DNA of 64,000 nt from Cytophagales bacterium (GTDB lineage Bacteria; Bacteroidota; Bacteroidia; Cytophagales; Cyclobacteriaceae). Under the pieces are notes generated by a model. The model did not search any database. It saw only the letters and a program-made list of their open reading frames with translations, and was not told where the DNA came from. Below, one piece after another: positions 51,250 through 59,741 of this stretch. Positions within the stretch are counted from its first letter, which is position 1; each line of letters begins with the position of its first letter. The stretch spans positions 62,001 to 126,000 of the forward strand of contig JAFLBR010000009.1 of assembly GCA_017303795.1 (NCBI GenBank), written 5' to 3'. The position numbers were made by a program, and so were the translations under genes.

Positions 51250-53937
51250 ATGAAAAAGATTGTAGCTCCACCAAAACTCTTCCATCGATTCTTCCGATGG
51301 TATTGTCACCCAAAGATGTTGGGGCATATCGAGGGTGATTTGTTGGAAGACTATAGAGATCGTGTTCACAAAAAAGGAAAGTGGCGAGCCGATGCGCGAT
51401 TTGTATTAGATGTATTGCTCTTATTAAGACCAGAAATCATCCGGCCGATGGAAGGCTATAAAAATTTAAACACGTACGGTATGTATAAAAATTATTTCAA
51501 AATCAGCTTTCGGCAACTGGCCAAAAACAAAACCTTTGCCGCTATTAATATTTCGGTATTGACACTGGGCTTTTCGTGTTTTATACTCTTGGCACTTTAC
51601 CTGCACGATGAACTTTCGTTCGATAGGTTTCATTCAGATGCAGAAAAAATTTATAGAATCGTTCAGCATGAGCAACAAGAAAACGGAACAATAAGAAGTG
51701 TGTCTTCTGTTGCACCTGCACTTGGCAAAGAGGCCCGCGAACAATTTCAGGAAATTGAAGACATGTGCCGACTGTCGGCTTTCGGGCGGGTAACTCTCGG
51801 CAACGATCCGCTAACACGTACCCATGAACGCGCACTCTCTGCTGATCCTAACTTCTTTACCTTCTTTAATTTTCCGTTGATTGAAGGTGATCCAAAAAGT
51901 GTACTTCAAAATTCCGATGCGATTGTTATTTCAGAATCCATTAAAGAAAAATATTTTGGTGAGGGGCCGGCTTTAGGAAAACAAATCTGGTCGGGATATA
52001 TGCGCCAAGGAAAGCCGGTGTATTTAACAGTTGGTGGCGTAATGAAAGATTTTCCAAAGAATTCGCACCTGCAAATTTCACTTCTGTTTTCAGATGCTAC
52101 ATGGAATGTGCAGTATAGAGATTATGCGCAATACGTAAACACCGATTGGGTGGATACCGAATACACCACCTATCTAAAATTAAAACCGCAAAGCGATGTG
52201 GCTTTACTTACGGCCAAAATAAAAAATCTGGTAAAGTCGAATTATCCTACTGATCGCGAATTCAAAAGCAACTTCGAATTACAACCCCTGCAAGAAATTC
52301 ATACCGAGACCGAACAGTTTCAATCGGCTGCCGATGAGTTTAATGCCAACAACATAAAGCCATTTTATCTCTATACGTTTGCTGCATTGGGTATAATTCT
52401 CTTGCTCACCGCTTGTCTGAACTACATGAACCTGGCTACGGCTGTTGCGATAAAACGCACCCGCGAAATTGGAACGCGCAAAACATTAGGTGCACCAAAA
52501 TTTCAAATGGTAACACAATTTATTACTGACTCTGTAGTGCTATCGTTGCTTTCTTTTATCATCGCCATTGCAATTGTGTATGCGGTGCTGCCGTTCGTGA
52601 ATGTGTTTGCCAGCAAAGCGCTTTCCATTACAACATTGCCTGTGGAGTGGATGATTGGAATTCTTTTTATCATTTTCATTGTCGGTATTTTATCGGCACA
52701 ATACCCAGCCTTTATTGCCACCCGCGTTTCAATTGTGGATGCGCTTAAGCGTGAAGTAAAACTTGGCGGCAGTAGTTTGTCTGTAAGAAAGGCTCTGCTG
52801 ATTGCACAGTTTGCCATCTCCATTATGATGGTTGCTTCTACGTTAGTCATTTATCAGCAACTTAATTACCTGCGCGAAAAAGACCTTGGCTTTAATCATG
52901 AAAACATGGTAGTGATAGATGTGAACAGTCGTAACCTGCGCAGAAATTTTGAAACTGTTAAAACCGAATTCAGTAAACCTGCTGAAGTACTTGGTATTAC
53001 TGCTTCTACACGTGTACCGGGCGAGTGGAAAAGCTTTCCCATTGCTACCACCAAAAGCAGCGAGAACATAAATGGAAGCGAAATGATTTTTGTGGGCATT
53101 GATAACGACTTTCTGGATACTTATCAAATCAAGTTATTGGCAGGCCGCACTATTAATGACCCCGTTGCCGATTCGCTCAAGATTGTTCTCACGCAACTGG
53201 CTGTAGAACAATTAGGACTTACTGATCCAATAGGGCAAACTATTGAGATTCCTAAAGTGAGGTATGGCGAACGAATGGAAGAACTTGAGCAGCCATTCAG
53301 AGTAGAAGTTATTGGTGTGGTGGAAGACTTTCACTTTGAATCGTTACGCGCCAACATGATGCCCGTAATCTTTGGTGCTCTAAATACTTCCATTCAGGTT
53401 ATTGATTATTATACATTAAAAATCAAAACCAACGACTGGGCGCAGACTATTGAAACCTTAAAAACAATCAATAACAAAATTGATCCAAATACTCCATTGG
53501 AATATACGTTTCTCGATTCGCGGTTTGAGGAGTTATATGTAACCGATGCCAGACGCGGACAAATTTTTCTTACACTTTCCATAATTGTAGTGGTAATCGC
53601 CTGCCTCGGTCTGTTTGCATTAGTGTCGTACTCGGTAGAAAGCAGGATGAAAGAAATTGGAGTGCGCAAAGTAATGGGTGCATCGGTAAACAGCATTGTG
53701 CGTTTAATCTCAAAAGAGTTTTTAATACTGGTTGTTATTGCGGGTATCGTTGGCTTACCCATAGCGTGGTTCTTTATGCGGAGTTGGTTGCAGGAGTTTG
53801 CGTATCGGGTTCCATTTGGAGTTTCGGTGTTTGCATTGGCAATCTTGCTCACATTAATTATTGCGTTTGTTACCATTGGTTTGCGAGCGGCTCGTGCTGC
53901 GCGGATGAACCCGGTGAATAGCCTTCGCTCTGAATAG
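51250..53937 (+). CDS. Orphan MacB/FtsX-type permease P4 with N-terminal prefix domain
   Basis: The 895-residue protein has a group B prefix (residues 1-77: 'RFFRWYCHPKMLGHIEGDLL', 'YRDRVHKKGKWRADARFVLD'), which at DNA level is 94% identical to that of P5 (9 mismatches in 163 bp). The junction is 'YGMYKNYFKISFRQLAKNK', after which the two diverge sharply. Coupling motifs are 'REIGTRKTLGA' and 'KEIGVRKVMGAS'; the end is 'RMNPVNSLRSE'. Repeat R5 begins on the stop codon. Confidence 0.92.
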   Translation: MKKIVAPPKLFHRFFRWYCHPKMLGHIEGDLLEDYRDRVHKKGKWRADARFVLDVLLLLRPEIIRPMEGYKNLNTYGMYKNYFKISFRQLAKNKTFAAINISVLTLGFSCFILLALYLHDELSFDRFHSDAEKIYRIVQHEQQENGTIRSVSSVAPALGKEAREQFQEIEDMCRLSAFGRVTLGNDPLTRTHERALSADPNFFTFFNFPLIEGDPKSVLQNSDAIVISESIKEKYFGEGPALGKQIWSGYMRQGKPVYLTVGGVMKDFPKNSHLQISLLFSDATWNVQYRDYAQYVNTDWVDTEYTTYLKLKPQSDVALLTAKIKNLVKSNYPTDREFKSNFELQPLQEIHTETEQFQSAADEFNANNIKPFYLYTFAALGIILLLTACLNYMNLATAVAIKRTREIGTRKTLGAPKFQMVTQFITDSVVLSLLSFIIAIAIVYAVLPFVNVFASKALSITTLPVEWMIGILFIIFIVGILSAQYPAFIATRVSIVDALKREVKLGGSSLSVRKALLIAQFAISIMMVASTLVIYQQLNYLREKDLGFNHENMVVIDVNSRNLRRNFETVKTEFSKPAEVLGITASTRVPGEWKSFPIATTKSSENINGSEMIFVGIDNDFLDTYQIKLLAGRTINDPVADSLKIVLTQLAVEQLGLTDPIGQTIEIPKVRYGERMEELEQPFRVEVIGVVEDFHFESLRANMMPVIFGALNTSIQVIDYYTLKIKTNDWAQTIETLKTINNKIDPNTPLEYTFLDSRFEELYVTDARRGQIFLTLSIIVVVIACLGLFALVSYSVESRMKEIGVRKVMGASVNSIVRLISKEFLILVVIAGIVGLPIAWFFMRSWLQEFAYRVPFGVSVFALAILLTLIIAFVTIGLRAARAARMNPVNSLRSE

Positions 53938-53976
53938 TTACCGGTTTCCGGATTCCATTTACTGGAAACGGGTAAC
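53937..53976. repeat. Palindromic repeat R5, starting on the P4 stop codon
   Basis: 40 bp, GTTACCGGTTTCCGGATTCC then ATTTACTGGAAACGGGTAAC. Same length and same position on the stop codon as R2 and R3; the outer arms pair with a few mismatches. Confidence 0.75.
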
Positions 53977-53990
53977 GATGATAAACCAAA

Positions 53991-56597
53991 ATGAAAAAGA
54001 CAATAGGTCCACCAAGATTCGCACACCGCTTCTTCCGATGGTATTGTCATCCGCGGATGCGCAATCACATCGAGGGTGATTTGTTGGAAGACTATAGAGA
54101 TCGCGTTCACAAAAAAGGAAAGTGGAAAGCCGATGTGCGATTTGTATTGGATGTATTGCTCTTATTAAGACCTGAAATTATCCGGCCACTGGAAGGCTAT
54201 AAAAATTTAAACACGTACGGTATGTATAAAAGTTATTTTAAAATCGGATGGCGCAACCTCGCCAAGAACAAAGGTTACTCCTTTATTAATATTGGTGGGC
54301 TTGCATTAGGTATGGCTGTGGCTATGCTTATCAGTTTGTGGGTTTATGATGAGTTGTCTTTTAACAAGTATCATCAAAACTATGAGACCATCGCGCAAGT
54401 ATATCGTTTGCAGAATCGGGGCGGTGAAAGAGGAGTCAGTACTTCGCATGTAACCGGCCTCGGTACACTTCTTAAAACCGAATATGCTTCGCATTTTAAA
54501 AATGTGGCTATGATTCGTGCGCGCACCGAAGAACGAGTGCTCGCTTTCGGAGAAAATAAGTTCACGCAAAGTGGCTACTTCATGCAGCCGGAAGGAGCAG
54601 AAATGTTGACTTTAAAAATGGTTCGCGGAACGCGCCAGGGCCTTACTGACATGAAATCAATTTTACTTGCTGAGTCGGTTGCCAAAAAATTATTTGGCGA
54701 TGCTGATCCTATCAATCAGGTAGTGCTGATGGACGCGAAGTGGGATTTAAAAGTAACCGGTGTGTATGAAGATCTGCCCAAGAACTCCACCTTTTATGAT
54801 GCTTCCTATTTTGCTCCGCTCGATTTGTATATTGATGGCTGGGGCTCATTGACTTCGTGGGATAATTATTTTGTCTATATCTATGTCCAGCTTAACGAAG
54901 GAGGAAATTTTGAAGAACTGTCCCGATACATAAAAGATGTTATGTTGGCGCATGTGGATGCTGAAACCAAAGAGTCGAAGCCGGAAATCTTTTTGCATCC
55001 TATGGGCCAATGGCATTTGGATTCTGAATTTAAAAATGGCGAGCTAACTACAAGCAAGCGCATGCTGTCGGTTTGGTATTACAGTGCTATCGGAGTTTTT
55101 GTTTTGCTATTAGCTTGTATCAACTTCATGAATTTAAGTACGGCCCGTTCAGAAAAAAGAGCTAAAGAAGTTGGCATCCGGAAATCTATTGGTTCTATGC
55201 GCGGTCAGCTCATTCAACAATTTTTTGGCGAAACATTGTTGGTGGCATTTCTATCCGCAGTAATTGCATTGATAATTGTGCAGTTAAGTTTGCCGTGGTT
55301 TAATTATGTGAGTGATAAAAACATTGCATTGCCCATCAGCAATCCGCTGTTTTGGTTAGCGTGTGTTGCATTCACTTTATTCACCGGTTTGTTAGCCGGT
55401 AGTTACCCTGCACTTTATTTGTCTTCTTTCAATGCTGTAAAAATTCTGAAAGGCACTTTCAAAGCCGGTCGGTTTGCTGTGCTACCGAGACGCGTGTTGG
55501 TGGTTGTGCAATTTACTGTTTCCATTACACTTACTATCGGAACCATCATTGTCTATCAGCAAATTCAGTTTGCCAAAAACCGACCGGTTGGTTATTCGCG
55601 TGCAAACCTGATTGGCATGCGAACCGCCTCGCCCGAATACAAAGGTCAATATCATACTTTGCGAAATGAGTTAAAGAGCACCAACCTGGTGGAAGAAATT
55701 GCGGAAGCAAACTATTCTATTATTGATACGCGCGGTTGGAATGGCGGTTTCTCGTGGCATGGCAATAAGTATGATCAAACGTTCAACACCATATATGTTA
55801 CACATGAATATGGTAAAACTGTTGGGTGGGAATTTGTGGCCGGTCGCGATTTCTCCAGAGATTTTCCTTCCGATTTATCGGGAATTGTAATTAACGAATC
55901 TGCCGCTGCTATATTAAGTCTGGAAAACCCCGTGGGTGAATCACTTTCGTGGATGGACAGAGGTGAGTTTAAAATATTGGGCGTAGTGAAAGACATGGTG
56001 AAGGGTTCGCCTTATGAACCAACCGACCCTTCCATCATCTTTCTTTCAGAAAGTGATATGCAATGGTTATACATAAAAATAAAGCCAGAAGTTAGTGCGC
56101 ACGAAGCGTTACCAAAAATCCAATCGGTATTGGCCAGTATTGTTCCTTCTGCACCTTTCGATTACACCTTTGCCGATGAAGCCTACGATGCAAAGTTTAA
56201 AGCCGAAGAACGCATTGGAAAACTGGCCACGCTGTTTAGTGTATTGGCGTTGCTTATCAGTTGCCTGGGATTGTTTGGCCTTGCCTCTTTTATAGCGGAG
56301 CAGCGGACTAAAGAAATTGGAATCAGAAAAATATTGGGTGCCTCCATTCCCAATTTATGGAAGATGCTCTCCAAAGATTTTGCCGTGTTGGTTATTATCG
56401 CGTGCAGCGTTTCCATTCCACTTTCATATTATTTTATGAATAGCTGGTTAGGGCAATATGAATACCGCACGGCTATTTCGTGGAATGTATTTGCCTTTAC
56501 GGCACTTGGAGCTCTGGTTATTACTTTATTAACGGTAAGCTTTCAGGCAATTAAAGCTGCGGTAGCTAATCCGGTAAAAAGTTTAAGGTCGGAATAA
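53991..56597 (+). CDS. Orphan MacB/FtsX-type permease P5 with N-terminal prefix domain
   Basis: The 868-residue protein has a group B prefix (residues 1-77). Its permease part, from 'MYKSYFKIGWRNLAKNKGYSF' on, is much closer to P6 of the next group than to P4: compare 'INIGGLALGMAVAMLISLWVYDELSFNK' with the P6 version. Coupling motifs are 'KEVGIRKSIGS' and 'KEIGIRKILGAS'; the end is 'NPVKSLRSE'. It closes group B. Confidence 0.92.
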   Translation: MKKTIGPPRFAHRFFRWYCHPRMRNHIEGDLLEDYRDRVHKKGKWKADVRFVLDVLLLLRPEIIRPLEGYKNLNTYGMYKSYFKIGWRNLAKNKGYSFINIGGLALGMAVAMLISLWVYDELSFNKYHQNYETIAQVYRLQNRGGERGVSTSHVTGLGTLLKTEYASHFKNVAMIRARTEERVLAFGENKFTQSGYFMQPEGAEMLTLKMVRGTRQGLTDMKSILLAESVAKKLFGDADPINQVVLMDAKWDLKVTGVYEDLPKNSTFYDASYFAPLDLYIDGWGSLTSWDNYFVYIYVQLNEGGNFEELSRYIKDVMLAHVDAETKESKPEIFLHPMGQWHLDSEFKNGELTTSKRMLSVWYYSAIGVFVLLLACINFMNLSTARSEKRAKEVGIRKSIGSMRGQLIQQFFGETLLVAFLSAVIALIIVQLSLPWFNYVSDKNIALPISNPLFWLACVAFTLFTGLLAGSYPALYLSSFNAVKILKGTFKAGRFAVLPRRVLVVVQFTVSITLTIGTIIVYQQIQFAKNRPVGYSRANLIGMRTASPEYKGQYHTLRNELKSTNLVEEIAEANYSIIDTRGWNGGFSWHGNKYDQTFNTIYVTHEYGKTVGWEFVAGRDFSRDFPSDLSGIVINESAAAILSLENPVGESLSWMDRGEFKILGVVKDMVKGSPYEPTDPSIIFLSESDMQWLYIKIKPEVSAHEALPKIQSVLASIVPSAPFDYTFADEAYDAKFKAEERIGKLATLFSVLALLISCLGLFGLASFIAEQRTKEIGIRKILGASIPNLWKMLSKDFAVLVIIACSVSIPLSYYFMNSWLGQYEYRTAISWNVFAFTALGALVITLLTVSFQAIKAAVANPVKSLRSE

Positions 56598-56692
56598 AAA
56601 GTAGGCAGCAAGCAGGCGGCTGGAACCTGCTTGCAGCATCCTCTATTACAGAATTTTTTCTCCGTTTACTTAACAAAAGTGAAACTAATGCA

Positions 56693-56710
56693 TTACATTC
56701 ACGTTTGTAA
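56693..56710 (+). promoter_or_regulatory. Inverted repeat TTACA-N8-TGTAA before PadR3
   Basis: TTACA (56693-56697) and TGTAA (56706-56710) lie 13 bp before the PadR3 ATG. It differs from the palindrome shared by PadR1, 2 and 4, and PadR3 is also the most divergent regulator. Confidence 0.4.
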
Positions 56711-56723
56711 AGTAAATATCGTT

Positions 56724-57050
56724 ATGACACAACATTCTCTTGGCGAGTTTGAAGAACTCGTATTGCTAATGGTAGCCGCACTGCATGATGAAGCCTATGG
56801 TGTAGTTATACTCGAAGGCCTCGAAGAAAAATTGAAAAAGAAAGTAAACATCAGCGCGGTACACGTAGCGCTAAAGCGCATTGAAGACAAAGGCTTTGTA
56901 AAGTCGCGCATGGGCGGAATTACTGAAGACCGCGGTGGCAGACGCAAAAAGTTTTACGTCATTACTGCTTTGGGAAAAAGAATGTTGGATGCACAATATG
57001 ATTTACGTAATAGCATCTACAAGCAGATTCCCAAGATATCGTTTGGCTGA
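56724..57050 (+). CDS. PadR family transcriptional regulator, PadR3 (divergent)
   Basis: The 108-residue protein 'MTQHSLGEFEELVLLMVAALHDEAYGVVILEGLEEKLKKKVNISAVHVALKRIEDKGFVKSRMGG' is a PadR, but it differs clearly from PadR1, 2 and 4. The wing reads 'TEDRGGRRKKFYVITALGKRML'. It opens group C (P6, P7), whose prefixes are also the most divergent. I used the ATG at 56724; the frame is open upstream but without PadR similarity. Confidence 0.92.
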   Translation: MTQHSLGEFEELVLLMVAALHDEAYGVVILEGLEEKLKKKVNISAVHVALKRIEDKGFVKSRMGGITEDRGGRRKKFYVITALGKRMLDAQYDLRNSIYKQIPKISFG

Positions 57051-57054
57051 AAAT

Positions 57055-57101
57055 GGTAATCGGTGATCGGTAAGTAGTAATCGGTTAGGTTTACCGATTA
57101 C
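57055..57101. repeat. Diverged palindromic repeat R6 before P6
   Basis: GGTAATCGGTGATCGGTAAG followed by TAGTAATCGGTTAGGTTTACCGATTAC. It has the same style (CGGT/ACCG arms) as R1-R5 but another word (GTAATCGG). It lies between PadR3 and P6. Confidence 0.5.
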
Positions 57102-57122
57102 TATTCACAACGACAGTTGAAT

Positions 57123-59741
57123 ATGAAAAATAATCCTCCGAAACGTCCTTTACAGTTTCTCCGCTGGTTTTGCCGCGAAGATTATCTCGATGAGATTGAA
57201 GGAGATTTAACAGAGGTTTTTATAAAACAAGCAGAAACACATCCGCGCAAAGCAAAATGGAAATTTGCCTGGAGTGTGATTAAATATTTCAGGCCGGAGT
57301 TTCTGAAGTCGTTTAAGAATCATCAACCTAATGCATACGGTATGTATAAAAGTTATTTTAAAATCGGGTGGAGGAATTTGGTCAGGAATAACGGCTACTC
57401 CGTAATCAATATCGGAGGGCTTGCAATAGGCATGGCAGTGGCTATGTTTATTGGACTGTGGGTAAACGATGAAATTAGCTTTAATAAAAACCATACAAAT
57501 TATGCTGATATAGCTCAAGTGCGGTATTCAAATTTCGACCAAAGTACCCATACAACAGGTGGATCAGATGGCGTGCCTTTACCAATGGGAGCAGTGTTGA
57601 AAGACACCTATAAGCAGAATTTCAAACATGTTTTAATGGCTTGGTGGCTTGGCGACTATTCACTTACGGCAGGCGAAAATCAGCTAACCGCTAAAGGAGA
57701 ATTTATCGAGCCAGAAGTAATCGACATGCTATCATTAAAAATGCTTCGTGGGTCAAACCACGCTCTTGCGGATCCGCATTCAATCATTCTTTCTCAAACA
57801 CTGGCAGAAACAATTTTTGGTGCCACAGACCCAATCAATAAGACTTTAAGAATCGATAATAACTTCGATGTAAAAGTGACTGGGGTTTATGAGGACTTAC
57901 CACGAAACAGCAAGTTTGGCGAAGTTCACTTCTTTTCTCCTTGGGATTTGTGGGTTTCCGCAAACAACTGGATTAAAGATTCGGCTAATGATTGGAATAA
58001 TAGTTCATTCAATATCTACATACAAAAGCACCCACACGTCTCGTATGAGGGGATAGATAACGCAATCAAAGATATTTACTATAAACCTGTGGCGCGAGCG
58101 GATATAAACCACAAAAAAGTAGCCCTGCTGTACCCCATGAGTCAATGGCACTTGTATTCTGAATTTAAAGACGGAAGGCCTGCTGGTGGACGAATTACGT
58201 TTGTTTGGTTGTTTGGTACCGTTGGTTTTTTTGTGTTGTTCCTGGCGTGTATCAACTTTATGAATCTAAGTACAGCCCGATCCGAAAAACGGGCAAAGGA
58301 AGTTGGCATTCGCAAAGCCATAGGATCTGCAAAAGAAGCTTTGATTTTTCAATTCTTAATCGAATCCTTTTTGGTTGTTCTGTTGGCATTTGTGCTAACG
58401 CTAATACTGGTTACCATTTCATTTCCGTGGTTCAACGAATTGGCCGGTAAGAAACTATCAATACCGTTTACTAATCCTATATTTTGGTTAGCGTCCTTGA
58501 CCTTTGTCACCCTGACCGGTTTTTTAGCTGGACTTTATCCTTCATTTTATTTATCAACTTTTCAACCGGTTAAAGTATTGAAAGGCGCCATTCGTGTTGG
58601 TCGCTTCGCCTCACTTCCCCGCAAAGTTTTGGTTGTAGTTCAATTTACGGTCTCCGTTGTTTTAATCATCGGAACAATCCTGGTTTACCAACAAATACAA
58701 TATGCAAGCAACCGTCCAATTGGCTATAACCGTGAAGGTTTACTAACGCTGCCAATAAACGATCCAGGCTACAAGGGGAAGCCCGATGTAATCAAAAATG
58801 AATTGCTGAACACGGGCGTGGTAGAAGACATGGCATTGTCATCCAACACCATGACTAAATCGAACCGTCATTTGAGTGGTTTTAACTGGCCTGGAAAAGA
58901 TCCGGAAAAGGAGGCAAGCTTCAACTGTGTTGATGTCTCATACGGCTTTGGAAAAATGGTGGGTTGGCAAATTATAGCAGGAAGAGATTTTTCAGAAGCC
59001 CTTTCAACCGATTCTACGACTATCATTATTAATGAAACCGCAGCAACGTATCTAAATCTTAAAAATCCTATTGGTGAGTTTATTACAACAAGGGGCGGTC
59101 AGTCTTTGCAAATTGTGGGTGTGGTAAAAGATATGGTGATGGACTCTCCTTATGAGCCTGTAAAAAGAGGCATCTATTTTCTAGATAAAAATTACGTGGC
59201 AGCAAGACAAATAATTATTAAAATAAACCCAACCGTAAGTGCTGCTGAAGCGTTGCCGGAAATAGAAGCAATTTTCAAGAAAATAGTCCCCTCGGCTTCT
59301 TTCGATTATAAGTTTGTAGATGATCTATATGCAAACAAGTTTAGCCAGGAACAACGCATTGGCAAGTTGGCAACTTTCTTTGCTATCCTGGCCATATTTA
59401 TTTCATGCCTGGGGCTTATCGGTTTAGCCTCCTTCATAGCCGAACAGCGTACCAAAGAAATTGGCGTGCGCAAAATCTTGGGTGCTACCGTCACCAATCT
59501 CTGGCAAATGTTATGCAAAGACTTCGTGACTTTAATCATGATCTCTTGTTTGATAGCAACACCAATTGCCTACTCCTTGATGAATGGATGGTTGCAAAAA
59601 TATACTTATCGTACAGAAATTTCGTGGTGGGTATTTGTTGCAACAGCGCTCGGTACGTTTTGTATTACACTGTTAACCATAAGCTACCAAGCTGTAAAAG
59701 CAGCCAGGATGAATCCCGTGAATAGCTTAAAATCAGAATGA
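57123..59741 (+). CDS. Orphan MacB/FtsX-type permease P6 with N-terminal prefix domain
   Basis: The 872-residue protein has a group C prefix (residues 1-73: 'PLQFLRWFCREDYLDEIEGD'), sharing an unbroken 51-bp DNA identity with P7 (57156-57206 and 59771-59821). The permease part from 'MYKSYFKIGWRNLVRNNGYSV' is closest to P5. Coupling motifs are 'KEVGIRKAIGS' and 'KEIGVRKILGAT'; the end is 'RMNPVNSLKSE'. I used the ATG at 57123, as an upstream TTG adds only two residues. The stop overlaps the P7 ATG by 4 bp. Confidence 0.92.
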   Translation: MKNNPPKRPLQFLRWFCREDYLDEIEGDLTEVFIKQAETHPRKAKWKFAWSVIKYFRPEFLKSFKNHQPNAYGMYKSYFKIGWRNLVRNNGYSVINIGGLAIGMAVAMFIGLWVNDEISFNKNHTNYADIAQVRYSNFDQSTHTTGGSDGVPLPMGAVLKDTYKQNFKHVLMAWWLGDYSLTAGENQLTAKGEFIEPEVIDMLSLKMLRGSNHALADPHSIILSQTLAETIFGATDPINKTLRIDNNFDVKVTGVYEDLPRNSKFGEVHFFSPWDLWVSANNWIKDSANDWNNSSFNIYIQKHPHVSYEGIDNAIKDIYYKPVARADINHKKVALLYPMSQWHLYSEFKDGRPAGGRITFVWLFGTVGFFVLFLACINFMNLSTARSEKRAKEVGIRKAIGSAKEALIFQFLIESFLVVLLAFVLTLILVTISFPWFNELAGKKLSIPFTNPIFWLASLTFVTLTGFLAGLYPSFYLSTFQPVKVLKGAIRVGRFASLPRKVLVVVQFTVSVVLIIGTILVYQQIQYASNRPIGYNREGLLTLPINDPGYKGKPDVIKNELLNTGVVEDMALSSNTMTKSNRHLSGFNWPGKDPEKEASFNCVDVSYGFGKMVGWQIIAGRDFSEALSTDSTTIIINETAATYLNLKNPIGEFITTRGGQSLQIVGVVKDMVMDSPYEPVKRGIYFLDKNYVAARQIIIKINPTVSAAEALPEIEAIFKKIVPSASFDYKFVDDLYANKFSQEQRIGKLATFFAILAIFISCLGLIGLASFIAEQRTKEIGVRKILGATVTNLWQMLCKDFVTLIMISCLIATPIAYSLMNGWLQKYTYRTEISWWVFVATALGTFCITLLTISYQAVKAARMNPVNSLKSE

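Noticed and set aside
41725-57101. Palindromic repeats as a CRISPR array
   Set aside because: The copies are kilobases apart, vary in sequence, and there are no cas genes or regular spacers.
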